DNA of 64,000 bases. Source: an uncultured Bacilli bacterium. GTDB lineage: Bacteria > Bacillota_I > Bacilli_A > RF39 > UBA660. Position 1 is the first letter of the stretch. The number at the start of each line of letters is the position of its first letter. This document shows positions 42,101 to 51,672 of this stretch, piece by piece. Where the stretch lies: positions 558,001 to 622,000 of the forward strand of contig CAKOHZ010000001.1 in NCBI GenBank assembly GCA_934086315.1, given 5' to 3'. A model generated the notes under the pieces. That model searched no databases. It worked only from the letters and a program-made list of their open reading frames with translations, and was not told the DNA's origin. A program made the translations under genes and the position numbers.

Positions 42101-43217
42101 AAATATTAAATCTAATAAGTTAAGATCTTGTCTAACTATGCTTGGTTTAATAGTTGGTATTTCCTCTGTAATTATTTTGGTTGGTATTGGAGAAGGTAGT
42201 ACTACAAGTGTTATAAATGAAGTTTCTTCTCTAGAAAGTAATATTTTAACAGTAAATATAACTAGTAGTGACTATAGTATTAAATATGAAGATTTAAATA
42301 AATTAGAAAATATTAATAATGTAGAAAGTTTTTCTTCTTTCAAAAATGTAAATGCTACTGTATCAAGAAATAATGAAACCAGTTCTAAAACATCACTAAT
42401 TGCTACAGATAGTAATTATCTAGATATTTCATCTTTAGAACTTAGTAAAGGAAGAAATATATCTATAATTGATATAGAAAATAAAAGTAAAGTATGTATT
42501 TTAGGCAGTGAAGCAGCTGAAACATATTTTAATCTTTCAAACCCTATAAATGAAACAATAAAGATTAATAATGATAACTATACAGTAATAGGTGTGTTAA
42601 AAGAGTCAGATAGTACTGATAACGCTATACTTATCCCAATAACTACAATTAAGTATTTAAATACAGACACATCTATTAATAACATATTATTAAAGATAAA
42701 AGACACAACTAATATAGATAAAAGTACTAATGAAATAGAAAATTCTATTAGAAGCAACTATCAAATATCAACAGATTATTTCACAGTTACATCAAGTACA
42801 AGTATATTAGAATCTATGAGTAACATAACAAATACTTTATCTCTTCTATTAGGTGGTATCGCAAGTATATCCTTAGTAGTTGGTGGAATAGGTATGATGA
42901 ATGTAATGCTTGTAAGTGTAACAGAAAGAACTAAAGAAATAGGTATTAGAAAAAGTCTAGGTGCTAAAAAGAAAGATATAATGTATCAATTCTTAATAGA
43001 ATCTTTAATGCTTTGTATAACCGGAGGAATCATAGGTATACTTTTAGGCATCTCTATAGGTTACATATTAACACTCTTTAGTATTAGTTATACTTTAAAA
43101 GTAAATATTATTATATTATCAGTATCTGTTTCATTATTAATTGGTCTAATCTTTGGAATATTTCCTGCTTATAAAGCATCTTCCCTAAATCCAATAGATG
43201 CTCTTAGAAGCGAATAA
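42066..43217 (+). CDS. MacB/FtsX-type ABC permease
   Basis: 383 residues: N-terminal membrane helix (NKLRSCLTMLGLIVGISSVI), a large extracellular MacB periplasmic-core-like domain, and three C-terminal helices (VGGIGMMNVMLVSVTERTKE IG is the typical cytoplasmic loop). Pairs with the ATPase and adaptor upstream as a tripartite efflux system. It overlaps the restored ATPase frame by 35 bases. Substrate unknown; relatives handle antimicrobial peptides or macrolides. Confidence 0.88.
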   Translation: MKIKNLIKIAYKNIKSNKLRSCLTMLGLIVGISSVIILVGIGEGSTTSVINEVSSLESNILTVNITSSDYSIKYEDLNKLENINNVESFSSFKNVNATVSRNNETSSKTSLIATDSNYLDISSLELSKGRNISIIDIENKSKVCILGSEAAETYFNLSNPINETIKINNDNYTVIGVLKESDSTDNAILIPITTIKYLNTDTSINNILLKIKDTTNIDKSTNEIENSIRSNYQISTDYFTVTSSTSILESMSNITNTLSLLLGGIASISLVVGGIGMMNVMLVSVTERTKEIGIRKSLGAKKKDIMYQFLIESLMLCITGGIIGILLGISIGYILTLFSISYTLKVNIIILSVSVSLLIGLIFGIFPAYKASSLNPIDALRSE

Positions 43218-43250
43218 AAAGAACTATTAAAGTGCTAATAGTTCTTTTAC
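43217..43250. terminator. Bidirectional terminator after the efflux operon
   Basis: 13-bp stem AAAAGAACTATTA (43217-43229), AAGTGC, TAATAGTTCTTTT (43236-43248); serves the convergent PAP2 gene too. Confidence 0.85.
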
Positions 43251-43862
43251 TTTTTTATTAATTTTTTTGAACTTACTTACTATAATATATGAAACAATTG
43301 CTAAAGCATCTCCACTAATTAAATCAATAAATACATGTTGCTTAATAAATAATGTAGCAATCATTATTAATATAGATATAATAAATGTAAATATTTTTAA
43401 ATAATTTGGGCATTTTTTATATTCAAACATATATAAGATAAATAACATACTAACTGCACAATGTAAACTTGGAAAACAATTTTGAGCAGGAGTATCTACC
43501 CAAAATACTATTCTTGTCATTAATTCTAAAATGCTAGTACCTGTTACAATAGGTCTATCTACATAAGTAGGATATATTATAAATATTATGTTTGCTATAA
43601 AAGTAGTTAATGTATAAGATACAAAATATTTAACAAATATATTTTTATCCTTTTTATATAGATAATAAGGAATTAAAAATATTAATAAATACCATATACA
43701 ATAAGGAATAATAAACCACATGTTAAAAGGTATCTTACTATCTATAACTCCACCAATTAAATGTGGATTGCCTCCAAGCGATTTTGATATAAAATAGCAT
43801 AAAGACTGGAAAGCAATTAATGCTACAGTAAGTATTAAAGGTTTATATTCAATTTTTTTCAT
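43227..43862 (-). CDS. PAP2-superfamily membrane phosphatase/transferase
   Basis: 211 residues, about six membrane segments. PAP2-type motifs: CFPSLHCAVS (PSxH) and KQHVFIDLISGD (the distal histidine/aspartate motif). The closest match is the PAP2_3/inositolphosphotransferase branch. Possible roles are undecaprenyl pyrophosphate recycling or phospholipid head-group chemistry; the sequence alone does not decide. No strong ribosome site before ATG 43862. Confidence 0.8.
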   Translation of the reverse strand: MKKIEYKPLILTVALIAFQSLCYFISKSLGGNPHLIGGVIDSKIPFNMWFIIPYCIWYLLIFLIPYYLYKKDKNIFVKYFVSYTLTTFIANIIFIIYPTYVDRPIVTGTSILELMTRIVFWVDTPAQNCFPSLHCAVSMLFILYMFEYKKCPNYLKIFTFIISILIMIATLFIKQHVFIDLISGDALAIVSYIIVSKFKKINKKVKELLAL

Positions 43863-43908
43863 AACACATCACATAGAAATTATACTATAAAATATTAACT
43901 TAATAAAG

Positions 43909-43937
43909 TTGATTTAAATCTTTTTATATAGTATTAT
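43909..43937 (+). promoter_or_regulatory. Promoter of the DUF285 surface protein
   Basis: TTGATT (43909-43914), 17 nt, TATTAT (43932-43937). Confidence 0.7.
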
Positions 43938-43962
43938 ATTTATGTATAGAATAGGTGGTAAA

Positions 43963-45207
43963 ATGCAAAACGTAGTAAACTATGTAAAACAATATATAGG
44001 TGTTATTTCAATAGTTTTAGCAATATGTATTCTCCTTACATATAGTTTTTCATATTTCAAAGTAAATATTGATAATGAAAGAGCTGCCGAGATGTATATG
44101 GGAGAGTTAGAATATTCTATTCTTATTGATAACAAAGAGGAAAATACTATAACAGTAGAACCAAATAGTCAAAAGTATATTGATTTAGGAATCATTGATG
44201 ACAATAAGGTGAATAGTTATTATAAATTACTTTATGAAAATAATAAAAATGTTACTATTGAGTATTTAGAGAGTGTTACATATTATTATAAAGAAATTAG
44301 TGATGAAACAAATAGTATTTATGAAGGCATGATTATGTATATGGCACCAAATGGTTTAATAAATGTAGGTTCTGGAGGAAATGTTAGATTAAGAATAACT
44401 AATAATTCTTCTTCAGCTCAAACAATTACTTTTAAAGTAAGTGGAGGATATAGTACAAATACTTTAGCAGATGTTGAAGTACCAAGTGGTTACACTAATG
44501 TAGACACAGAAGGAAAATTAGGAGATAATGAGTTATATTGTGAAATTGAAAACAATAGCCAACCTATAGAATTATCACAAGGAAGTTCCTATACATTTTA
44601 TGAATATACTTATAACTACAAACAAAAAGGAACTGAAAGTTCTTCTGAGTTAACTTGGGAAGATATAACAGATGATGGTTGGGGAGTACAACTTACAGAC
44701 AAAGCTAGTACAAATGCTGTAACTTCTAATATTTGTACATATATGAATAGTCAACCAATAGTAAATATGAGTAATACATTTTCTAATAGTAAAGCATCTT
44801 CAATAAGCTTGAAAGCATATACAAATAAAGTTACTGATATGAGTAATATGTTTTCAAAAAGTGAAGCAACACAAATAGATCTTAGTAATATTAATACTAG
44901 CAAAGTTACAAATATGGAATCAATGTTTAATGCTTGTTTATTAGAAACGTTAGATTTAAGTAACTTTGATACATCCAATGTCACTAATATGAGTCATATG
45001 TTTGAAGATAACACAAATCTTACAACTATTTATGCTACAAATAAGTTTGATACTAGTAATGTTACAAATAGCGATATGATGTTTAATAACACAACAAATT
45101 TGATTGGTGCTAATGGTACAAAATATGATACTAATTATATAGATAAAACATATGCCAGAATAGATGCAGAAAGTATACCAGGTTATTTCACATTAAAGAG
45201 TAATTAG
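43963..45207 (+). CDS. Surface protein with DUF285/BspA-type repeats
   Basis: 414 residues. One N-terminal membrane helix (about 12-34), a beta-rich exposed domain (to about 245) and a C-terminal run of 25-residue repeats: VTDMSNMFSKSEATQIDLSN, SKVTNMESMFNACLLETLDL, SNVTNMSHMFEDNTNLTTIY, SNVTNSDMMFNN. This is the DUF285/PF03382 leucine-rich-like repeat common in Mycoplasma and gut Firmicutes surface proteins, with the MF and DTSxVTNM pattern. Start 43963 follows AGGTGG. Probably displayed at the surface for binding; function not known. Confidence 0.78.
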   Translation: MQNVVNYVKQYIGVISIVLAICILLTYSFSYFKVNIDNERAAEMYMGELEYSILIDNKEENTITVEPNSQKYIDLGIIDDNKVNSYYKLLYENNKNVTIEYLESVTYYYKEISDETNSIYEGMIMYMAPNGLINVGSGGNVRLRITNNSSSAQTITFKVSGGYSTNTLADVEVPSGYTNVDTEGKLGDNELYCEIENNSQPIELSQGSSYTFYEYTYNYKQKGTESSSELTWEDITDDGWGVQLTDKASTNAVTSNICTYMNSQPIVNMSNTFSNSKASSISLKAYTNKVTDMSNMFSKSEATQIDLSNINTSKVTNMESMFNACLLETLDLSNFDTSNVTNMSHMFEDNTNLTTIYATNKFDTSNVTNSDMMFNNTTNLIGANGTKYDTNYIDKTYARIDAESIPGYFTLKSN

Positions 45208-45231
45208 ATTGATATTAATCAATCTTTTTAT
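45206..45231 (+). terminator. Terminator of the DUF285 protein gene
   Basis: AGATTGAT (45206-45213), ATTA, ATCAATCT (45218-45225), T run. Confidence 0.85.
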
Positions 45232-45260
45232 TTAGACTAGAAAAATAATTAATTTTTTTG

Positions 45261-45266
45261 TATAAT
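45261..45266 (+). promoter_or_regulatory. -10 box of der
   Basis: TATAAT at 45261-45266, 20 bases before the start; -35 not clear. Confidence 0.45.
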
Positions 45267-45286
45267 GTATGCGAGGTGAAGGGGAT

Positions 45287-46603
45287 ATGGCAAAACAAAC
45301 AATATGTCTAGTTGGAAGACCTAATACTGGTAAAAGTACTTTGTTTAATAGAATAGTTGGTAAAAAAGTAGCTATTATTGAAGACAAACCAGGAGTAACA
45401 AGAGATAGAATTTATAGTGAAGCATCCTACAAAGAAAAACCATTTTATTTAATAGATACTGGTGGTATAGATTTAAGTGAAGGTGACTTCAACGAAGAAA
45501 TCCGTATGCAAGTAGAAGTCGGTATTGAAGAAAGTGATACTATTATTTTTGTAGTGGATGCTAAAGATGGACTTACTACTAATGACTTACTTATACGTGA
45601 TATGTTAAAGAAACAAGATAAGAAAGTTATTGTTGCTGTTAATAAGGTTGATAACAAAGTTGGACAAGAAAATATATATGAATTTTATAGTTTAGGATTT
45701 GATGAGTATATTCCTATTTCAGCAGAACATGGAACTGGTGTAAATGATTTACTAAAAGTTGTTACAGATGGGTATGAACCAGGATATGAAGAAGAAGATA
45801 ATAATATTAAAATAGCTGTAATTGGTAGACCAAACGTAGGTAAATCAAGTTTAGTAAACGCATTACTTAATGAAGAAAGAGTTATTGTAAGTAATGTAGC
45901 TGGTACTACAAGAGACGCTATCGATACAAAGTTCACTTATAATAAAGAAGAATACACACTAATAGATACAGCTGGTCTTCGTAAAAAAGGCAAAATATTT
46001 GAAGCAGTAGAAAAATACAGTCTTTTAAGAAGTATGAAAGCAATAGATAGAAGCGATGTATGCTTGCTTGTACTAGATGCTACAACTGGTATAGTAGAAC
46101 ACGACAAACATATTGCAGGCTACGCCTTAGAAGCAGGAAAACCAGTAGTAATCGTAGTTAACAAATGGGATACAATTGATTCTAAAGATGAAAGCATGAA
46201 AGAATGGAAAAAGTCAATTAGCCATAATTTTCAATTCATGGATTATGCTAAAATAGTATTCTTAAGTGCACAAACTAAAAAGAGAATACATACTCTTATG
46301 CCAGAAGTGTTGTCTTCTTATGAAAACTCAATCAAAGAAGTTAAAACAAGTATAATAAATGATATTATAAGAAATGCATTCATAGAAACTCCACCAGCAT
46401 CATTTAAAGGTAAAAAACTAAAAGTATATTTCACACATCAATCAGGAACTAAACCACCAAGATTTGATATAGAAGTAAACTCTAAAGGATTGGTACACTT
46501 TTCATACTATAGATATTTAGAAAATAAAATAAGAGAAAACATAGATTTTAGTGGTACACCAATAATAATACAATTCAAAAACAAAGGAGAAAAAGAATTA
46601 TAG
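45287..46603 (+). CDS. der: Ribosome-assembly GTPase Der (EngA)
   Basis: 438 residues: two tandem GTPase domains, each with a P-loop (GRPNTGKST at the start and GRPNVGKSS around residue 183), NKVD and NKWD specificity motifs, then a C-terminal KH-like domain (GTKPPRFDIEVNSKG). Needed for 50S subunit assembly. Start at 45287 (MAKQTICLVGRPN), preceded by GGGGAT; GTG/ATG upstream would add non-family residues. Confidence 0.95.
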   Translation: MAKQTICLVGRPNTGKSTLFNRIVGKKVAIIEDKPGVTRDRIYSEASYKEKPFYLIDTGGIDLSEGDFNEEIRMQVEVGIEESDTIIFVVDAKDGLTTNDLLIRDMLKKQDKKVIVAVNKVDNKVGQENIYEFYSLGFDEYIPISAEHGTGVNDLLKVVTDGYEPGYEEEDNNIKIAVIGRPNVGKSSLVNALLNEERVIVSNVAGTTRDAIDTKFTYNKEEYTLIDTAGLRKKGKIFEAVEKYSLLRSMKAIDRSDVCLLVLDATTGIVEHDKHIAGYALEAGKPVVIVVNKWDTIDSKDESMKEWKKSISHNFQFMDYAKIVFLSAQTKKRIHTLMPEVLSSYENSIKEVKTSIINDIIRNAFIETPPASFKGKKLKVYFTHQSGTKPPRFDIEVNSKGLVHFSYYRYLENKIRENIDFSGTPIIIQFKNKGEKEL

Positions 46604-46645
46604 AAATATAGTTCTTTTTTACTTTTAATAATCAAAATTATTATG

Positions 46646-46660
46646 TATAATAAACTTATG
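46646..46660 (+). promoter_or_regulatory. -10 box abutting the ABC exporter start (leaderless candidate)
   Basis: TATAAT (46646-46651) lies six bases before ATG 46658; no Shine-Dalgarno is present. Transcription starting 6-7 nt after the box would begin at the start codon. -35 is weak (TTTTAA at 46623-46628, 17 nt). Confidence 0.5.
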
Positions 46661-48439
46661 AAAAAAGATGTAAAAGATAAAAATAAAAAAACAAAATCTG
46701 AAGTATGGAGATACATAAAAAAGTGTATTCCTTATTTTGCTAAAGAAAAGAAAGCTATAACCATACTAATAGTATTTAGTTTAGTATTAAGCATATTTAA
46801 TTCATTTAGTCCAGCCCTTATGGCAAAAATATTAGATTATTCGACTAGTGGAGCACTAGACAAAGCAGTAGGATATTCAGTATTTATACTAATACTTGCT
46901 CTTATTATGGAATTTATTGATAATATCATTTTTACAAGAGCATATGTTAAAGTTCAAGAATCAGTATCAAATAATATAAAGAAAGATGTCATTTCATCAT
47001 ACTTTGATATAGATAACAAAGAATTACTAAAAACATCAAGTGGCATTTTCTTAACAAGAATTACAGAAGATCCAAATAATGTTGTTATGGCGTTTAATGC
47101 ATTGAGAGCAAATGTATCAAGAATAATTTCAAATATATTTGTATTCGTTTATATATTTTATATAAATTTTATATTAGGTATTATTACAATACTCGGAACA
47201 ATAACTGTATACATAATAGAAAAAAGAGCAATGGATAAATGGAATGCTTATAAAAAAAGAAGAAATAAATTAAGAGATAAAAATACAACTATTATAAATG
47301 AAGGAATAAGAGGGACACATGATATAAAACTCTTAAATATAGTTGAACACTTTAAAAATAAAATAAATGGAAATCTAGATGAATTATGCACTGATACAAT
47401 GAGAAGTATGAAAATTGATGGTAATTATACTTTTGCTAGATCATCAGCAGTAAATATATTTACATTTGTAATAATTGTTTTATCTATTTACTTTGTTAAA
47501 TTCGATGTAATAACAGTTTCATCATTAATCGCAGTATTCTTATATAAAGATAGATTATTCACTTCAGTATTATATTTAGCTTGGTCTGAAAGACAATTAA
47601 AAGAATTTGCTTTATCAGCTGAACGTATCTTTGAAGTAATAGATCATACTAAATATGAAAAAGAACATTATGGTAATAAAAGAGTTAATGAACTATATGG
47701 AAAGATAGAATTTAAAGATGTACATTTTAAATATGAAAAAGATGAAGTATTAAAAGGAATAAGCTTTACTATTGAACCAAAAGATACAGTTGCAGTAGTA
47801 GGTAAAAGTGGAAGTGGCAAAAGTACGATTATTAATCTGTTAAGCAAGATTTATGAAGTTACAAGTGGTGAGGTATTAATTGATGGATATAACGTAAATG
47901 ATTTAGACAAATATAGTCTTAGAAATAATATCGCAGTCATAAGCCAAAAACCATATTTATTTAATATGACTATTAAAGAAAACCTACTATTAGTGAATCC
48001 AGATGCATCGCAAAAACAAATAGAAAATGTATGCAAGATATGCGAACTTCATGATTATATAATGACGCTTCCTAAAAAGTATAATACTTTAGTTGGAGAA
48101 GGTGGAGTAACACTAAGTGGTGGTGAATGTCAAAGAGTAGCTATTGCAAGAGCACTTCTAAGAAAAACTAACATTATATTATTTGATGAAGCAACAAGTG
48201 CTTTAGATAACGAAACACAAGCAAATATACAAAAAGCAATAAACAATATAAGTAGTGAATATACCATGTTAATCGTAGCTCATAGACTTTCAACTATAAA
48301 AGATTGTAATAAAATTATAGTAGTAAATGATGGTAAAATATGTGGAATAGGTAGTCATAAAGAACTATATAAAAATAATGAAATATATAGAACTCTATAC
48401 GAAAATGAACTACAAAAGGAAGAAAATGACAAGAATTGA
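46658..48439 (+). CDS. ABC exporter, fused membrane and ATPase domains
   Basis: 593 residues: six membrane helices (about 25-310) followed by an ATPase domain with GKSGSGKST, Q-loop ISQKPYLFN, LSGGECQRVAIA, IILFDEATSALD and H-loop VAHRLST. A half-transporter that must dimerise; lipid, peptide or drug export is possible. The start at 46658 (MKKDVKDKNKK) is chosen because the earlier ATG at 46643 precedes and overlaps the -10 region. It overlaps tlyA by 14 bases. Confidence 0.88.
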   Translation: MKKDVKDKNKKTKSEVWRYIKKCIPYFAKEKKAITILIVFSLVLSIFNSFSPALMAKILDYSTSGALDKAVGYSVFILILALIMEFIDNIIFTRAYVKVQESVSNNIKKDVISSYFDIDNKELLKTSSGIFLTRITEDPNNVVMAFNALRANVSRIISNIFVFVYIFYINFILGIITILGTITVYIIEKRAMDKWNAYKKRRNKLRDKNTTIINEGIRGTHDIKLLNIVEHFKNKINGNLDELCTDTMRSMKIDGNYTFARSSAVNIFTFVIIVLSIYFVKFDVITVSSLIAVFLYKDRLFTSVLYLAWSERQLKEFALSAERIFEVIDHTKYEKEHYGNKRVNELYGKIEFKDVHFKYEKDEVLKGISFTIEPKDTVAVVGKSGSGKSTIINLLSKIYEVTSGEVLIDGYNVNDLDKYSLRNNIAVISQKPYLFNMTIKENLLLVNPDASQKQIENVCKICELHDYIMTLPKKYNTLVGEGGVTLSGGECQRVAIARALLRKTNIILFDEATSALDNETQANIQKAINNISSEYTMLIVAHRLSTIKDCNKIIVVNDGKICGIGSHKELYKNNEIYRTLYENELQKEENDKN

Positions 48440-49199
48440 TATAGAATTAGTAAAAAGAGAAATATTTGAAACAAGAAATAAAGCTCAAAATGAAATAAAA
48501 AATAAAATTGTTTATTGTAATAACATATGTATAACTAAACCTGCGTTTGATGTAACAGACACTGATATAATTGAAATAAAAGGTGAAAAGTTAAAATATG
48601 TATCACGTGGTGGTTTAAAACTAGAAAAAGCTATTAAAGAATTTAATATTGATTTAAATGATAAAATACTTATTGATATAGGTTCATCCACTGGTGGATT
48701 TAGTGATTGCGCTATACAAAATGGTATTAAAAAAGTTTATGCTATAGATGTAGGTACTGATCAATTTGATAAGAACTTAAGACTTAATAATAAAATTAAT
48801 CTTTATGAAAATACTGACTTTAGAAACATAGACAATAATATTATTAATGATGCTAATATTGCTTCTATAGATGTATCATTTATATCTGTAACAAAACTAA
48901 CTAATAAATTAAAAGAACTAACTAATCTAAAAGAAGTAATATGTCTTATAAAACCACAATTTGAGTGTGGAAAAGAAATATCTGATAAATACAAAGGAGT
49001 ACCACTTAATAAAGAAGTACACGAGAGTGTTATAAAAAATGTTATAAATAGTTTTAAAGAAAATAATTACTATATAAATAATCTTACATCATCTCCAATA
49101 AAAGGCGGAAATGGTAATATAGAATATCTAGCATACTTCAAGAGAAATAATGAATCTAAGATAAACATAGAAAAAGTAATAAATGAAGCATTTAAATAG
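48426..49199 (+). CDS. tlyA: TlyA-family rRNA 2'-O-methyltransferase
   Basis: 257 residues. N-terminal S4 RNA-binding domain (MTRIDIELVKREIF ... NKAQNEIKNKIVYCNN), then a Rossmann methyltransferase with YVSRGGLKLEKA and DIGSSTGGFSD (SAM site), and IKPQFECGKEI. TlyA enzymes 2'-O-methylate ribosomal RNA cytidines and affect capreomycin sensitivity in other bacteria; earlier called hemolysin. Start 48426 follows AAGGAAG, inside the end of the ABC gene. Confidence 0.9.
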   Translation: MTRIDIELVKREIFETRNKAQNEIKNKIVYCNNICITKPAFDVTDTDIIEIKGEKLKYVSRGGLKLEKAIKEFNIDLNDKILIDIGSSTGGFSDCAIQNGIKKVYAIDVGTDQFDKNLRLNNKINLYENTDFRNIDNNIINDANIASIDVSFISVTKLTNKLKELTNLKEVICLIKPQFECGKEISDKYKGVPLNKEVHESVIKNVINSFKENNYYINNLTSSPIKGGNGNIEYLAYFKRNNESKINIEKVINEAFK

Positions 49200-49208
49200 G
49201 AGATTTTT

Positions 49209-50099
49209 ATGAAAAAGATTATTCAAAATAGCAAAGTATTACTTATATCATTCATGATATTATTCATATTCACAACATTTTTAGGTATTAAAGTAATTAT
49301 TAACGACAAAGAATCAGAAGATTTTAGTATAAAAGCAAAAGAAATGTGTAAAGAGGTTTTAAAGACTGATCCTACTAATGAAATATGCTTGGCGAAAATA
49401 AATGGAAACGAAAAAAAAACTAAAAGAGATACACTAACTACATTTGATAAAATACTTAATGATTCAGAATATAGTTTCATATATTTTCTAGCAGTACCAT
49501 TCTTAATAATAATGTCATCTATGTATGAAATAAGTAAAAGATTTAAATCAGATGAAATAAAGAATAGGTTAACTAGAGAAAGCTATAAAAGTTATATAAA
49601 AGATGTATTTAAAAGTTCTTATAAAAGTATATTCTTATGGCCAATAATAACTATTTATGTCTTAATATTTTCATACATGATAAGTGGTACATTTGAAGTT
49701 TCTACACAAAGTATAGCATTTAATACGAAAATACTTTGTCATCCCATATTATTTATATTTTCATATCTATTAAATACAATATTAATGAGCATTTTCTATA
49801 TAAATATAGGACTCATCTTAGTACTAGAAAATAGAAACTACTTAGTAACTGTGATAGAAACTGTGATGGTATATTATGGTATAACATTAACTAATACATT
49901 CTTTATAATAAGTTTTGTCTTAAAAAACTTTAAAAACGCAGAAAACTATTTTGACTTCTTTGATATGTACAACTATAAAGAAAGAGAACTTATACCATTC
50001 AATTTATTGTGTTTAGGTGTATCACTTATAAGTTCACTACTAGTATACTTAAAATATAAAAATAAAGAAAAAATAATAATAAAATTAGAAAAGAATTAG
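49209..50099 (+). CDS. ABC-2-type permease-like membrane protein
   Basis: 296 residues: a first helix (11-31), an exposed loop of about 60 residues with two cysteines (EMCKEV, NEICLAK), then five helices in the second half (FLAVPFLIIMSSMY onwards). Layout fits the ABC-2 permease type. Placed directly before an ATPase gene (nine bases) and a second permease, it is part of a three-gene transporter. Confidence 0.65.
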   Translation: MKKIIQNSKVLLISFMILFIFTTFLGIKVIINDKESEDFSIKAKEMCKEVLKTDPTNEICLAKINGNEKKTKRDTLTTFDKILNDSEYSFIYFLAVPFLIIMSSMYEISKRFKSDEIKNRLTRESYKSYIKDVFKSSYKSIFLWPIITIYVLIFSYMISGTFEVSTQSIAFNTKILCHPILFIFSYLLNTILMSIFYINIGLILVLENRNYLVTVIETVMVYYGITLTNTFFIISFVLKNFKNAENYFDFFDMYNYKERELIPFNLLCLGVSLISSLLVYLKYKNKEKIIIKLEKN

Positions 50100-50107
50100 A
50101 GGCAAAT

Positions 50108-50743
50108 ATGGAAATAATAGTTAAAGATTTATCAAAAAAATTTAAAAAAGTAACTGTACTTGAAAACATAAATGTAAAATTCGAAAGTGGTAAAATATAT
50201 GGTATAGTTGGAAGAAATGGTAGTGGTAAAAGTGTATTCTTAAAAATACTTTGTTCATTTTATAAACCAACAACTGGAGAAGTACTTTATGATAATGTGA
50301 ATTATAATAGTAATAATAGTTTTCCACCAAGTGTAAGAGCTTTAATAGAAAAACCAACATTCTTTCCAGACCTAACTGGGTATGAAAATCTAAAGTTACT
50401 AGCAAGCATACAAAATAAAATAGGAGACACTGAAATAAACAAAACACTAGAACTAGTAAACTTAACTACTGAGAAAGATAAAAAATATAGTGAATACTCA
50501 CTAGGTACTAAACAAAAATTAGCTATCGCACAAGTATTAATGGAAAGTCCTGATGTGATGATATTTGATGAACTGTTTAATGGAATAGAAGAGTCTACAG
50601 TAGAAAAAATAAGAAATATCTTACTAGAGTTAAAAAGTCAAAATAAATTAATTATAGTTACAAGTCATATCAAAGAAGATATAGATGTTTTATCAGATGA
50701 AGTGTATAAGTTTGATAACGATGCATTGGGACGTATAAAATGA
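50108..50743 (+). CDS. ABC transporter ATPase
   Basis: 211 residues: Walker A GRNGSGKSVF, Q-loop EKPTFFPDL, signature SLGTKQKLAIAQ (a variant of LSGGQ seen in ABC-2 exporters), Walker B VMIFDELFNG, H-loop VTSHIKED. All catalytic elements are intact. Overlaps the following permease by four bases (ATGA). Confidence 0.9.
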   Translation: MEIIVKDLSKKFKKVTVLENINVKFESGKIYGIVGRNGSGKSVFLKILCSFYKPTTGEVLYDNVNYNSNNSFPPSVRALIEKPTFFPDLTGYENLKLLASIQNKIGDTEINKTLELVNLTTEKDKKYSEYSLGTKQKLAIAQVLMESPDVMIFDELFNGIEESTVEKIRNILLELKSQNKLIIVTSHIKEDIDVLSDEVYKFDNDALGRIK

Positions 50744-51489
50744 AAAACGATTTTAAATTGATAATATCATTACTACAAAATACTAGATTTAAAGTAACTA
50801 TTATTATAATTGTTCTTCTTTCATTTATGGCTTTTGGTTATATAACTAAAGAAGTATCGTTAATTAATGGAATATATGACACATTTACATGGAACTTCTT
50901 TATAATGGTTTTATTATTTCTATTTATATTTAACTCTTACAATATCTTAACAGAACTTACAAAGAACTATGAATTTCTTCTTAGAATGAAAAACTATAAG
51001 GAATTCTTTTCCAAAATGACTAAATTTATATTTGTATCAAACTTAATTATATATTTGCTTGTTACAGTTTTAGTACTAATTATAGCTATATTAAGAACTG
51101 GTATGAATACTAGAGTAGATTTAATAAAATATTATAATATTAGTAACATGATATATTTAATATTTCATCTAATTAGAAGTTATATTATATTAAATATGAT
51201 AGTAGTGGTACTTATGAGTATATATAAACTAGTAAAAGAAGAAATAGTTGTTATTATTTCAGGACTTATACCTCTTAGTATAGTGGCTCTAACTCCACTA
51301 ATGAAAGAAAGGGTAATAGCAAAGATATATAATATACCTCTATATTATGGAGAATATTTTATAAAGAACAATTATGGTAGTTTTACTTTTGAAATATTTT
51401 CATCTATATTATTCGTAATATTACTAATTATATTATCAAAAATACTAATAGAAATAACATCTAAAAAGAGTATAGAATTAGAGTTATAA
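50740..51489 (+). CDS. Second permease-like membrane protein of the ABC cassette
   Basis: 249 residues with six hydrophobic segments (FKVTIIIIVLLSFMAFGYIT ... FSSILFVILLIILSKILIEI). No conserved family motif seen, but size, topology and coupling to the ATPase fit an ABC-2 permease. Permease-ATPase-permease cassettes of this form often export or give self-protection against peptides; substrate unknown. Confidence 0.65.
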   Translation: MKNDFKLIISLLQNTRFKVTIIIIVLLSFMAFGYITKEVSLINGIYDTFTWNFFIMVLLFLFIFNSYNILTELTKNYEFLLRMKNYKEFFSKMTKFIFVSNLIIYLLVTVLVLIIAILRTGMNTRVDLIKYYNISNMIYLIFHLIRSYIILNMIVVVLMSIYKLVKEEIVVIISGLIPLSIVALTPLMKERVIAKIYNIPLYYGEYFIKNNYGSFTFEIFSSILFVILLIILSKILIEITSKKSIELEL

Positions 51490-51552
51490 AATACTAAATA
51501 TTGAAAATATAGAATAAACTTAATGAAAACGTTAAAACTTTAGAAAATATCG

Positions 51553-51581
51553 TTGACATTAAGCTTTTTTAATGATATGAT
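51553..51581 (+). promoter_or_regulatory. Promoter of the str operon
   Basis: TTGACA (51553-51558), 17 nt, TATGAT (51576-51581) with extended TG (51573-51574). Confidence 0.85.
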
Positions 51582-51587
51582 TATCTA

Positions 51588-51660
51588 GATTTCAGGTTTT
51601 CTCGTGCAGAAAACTTAAAAAAATAGTGATTTTGATACACCTGGAAATGTGTATTAAGAA
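51588..51660 (+). promoter_or_regulatory. Structured leader of rpsL
   Basis: Two hairpins: AGGTTTTCT (51594-51602)/AGAAAACTT (51608-51616) and ATACAC (51635-51640)/GTGTAT (51649-51654). CAGGT (51593-51597) can also pair with ACCTG (51639-51643), so the two stems compete or form a pseudoknot. It precedes the AAAGGAG of rpsL; autoregulation by a str-operon ribosomal protein is plausible but unproven. Confidence 0.5.
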
Positions 51661-51672
51661 AGGAGACAAATA

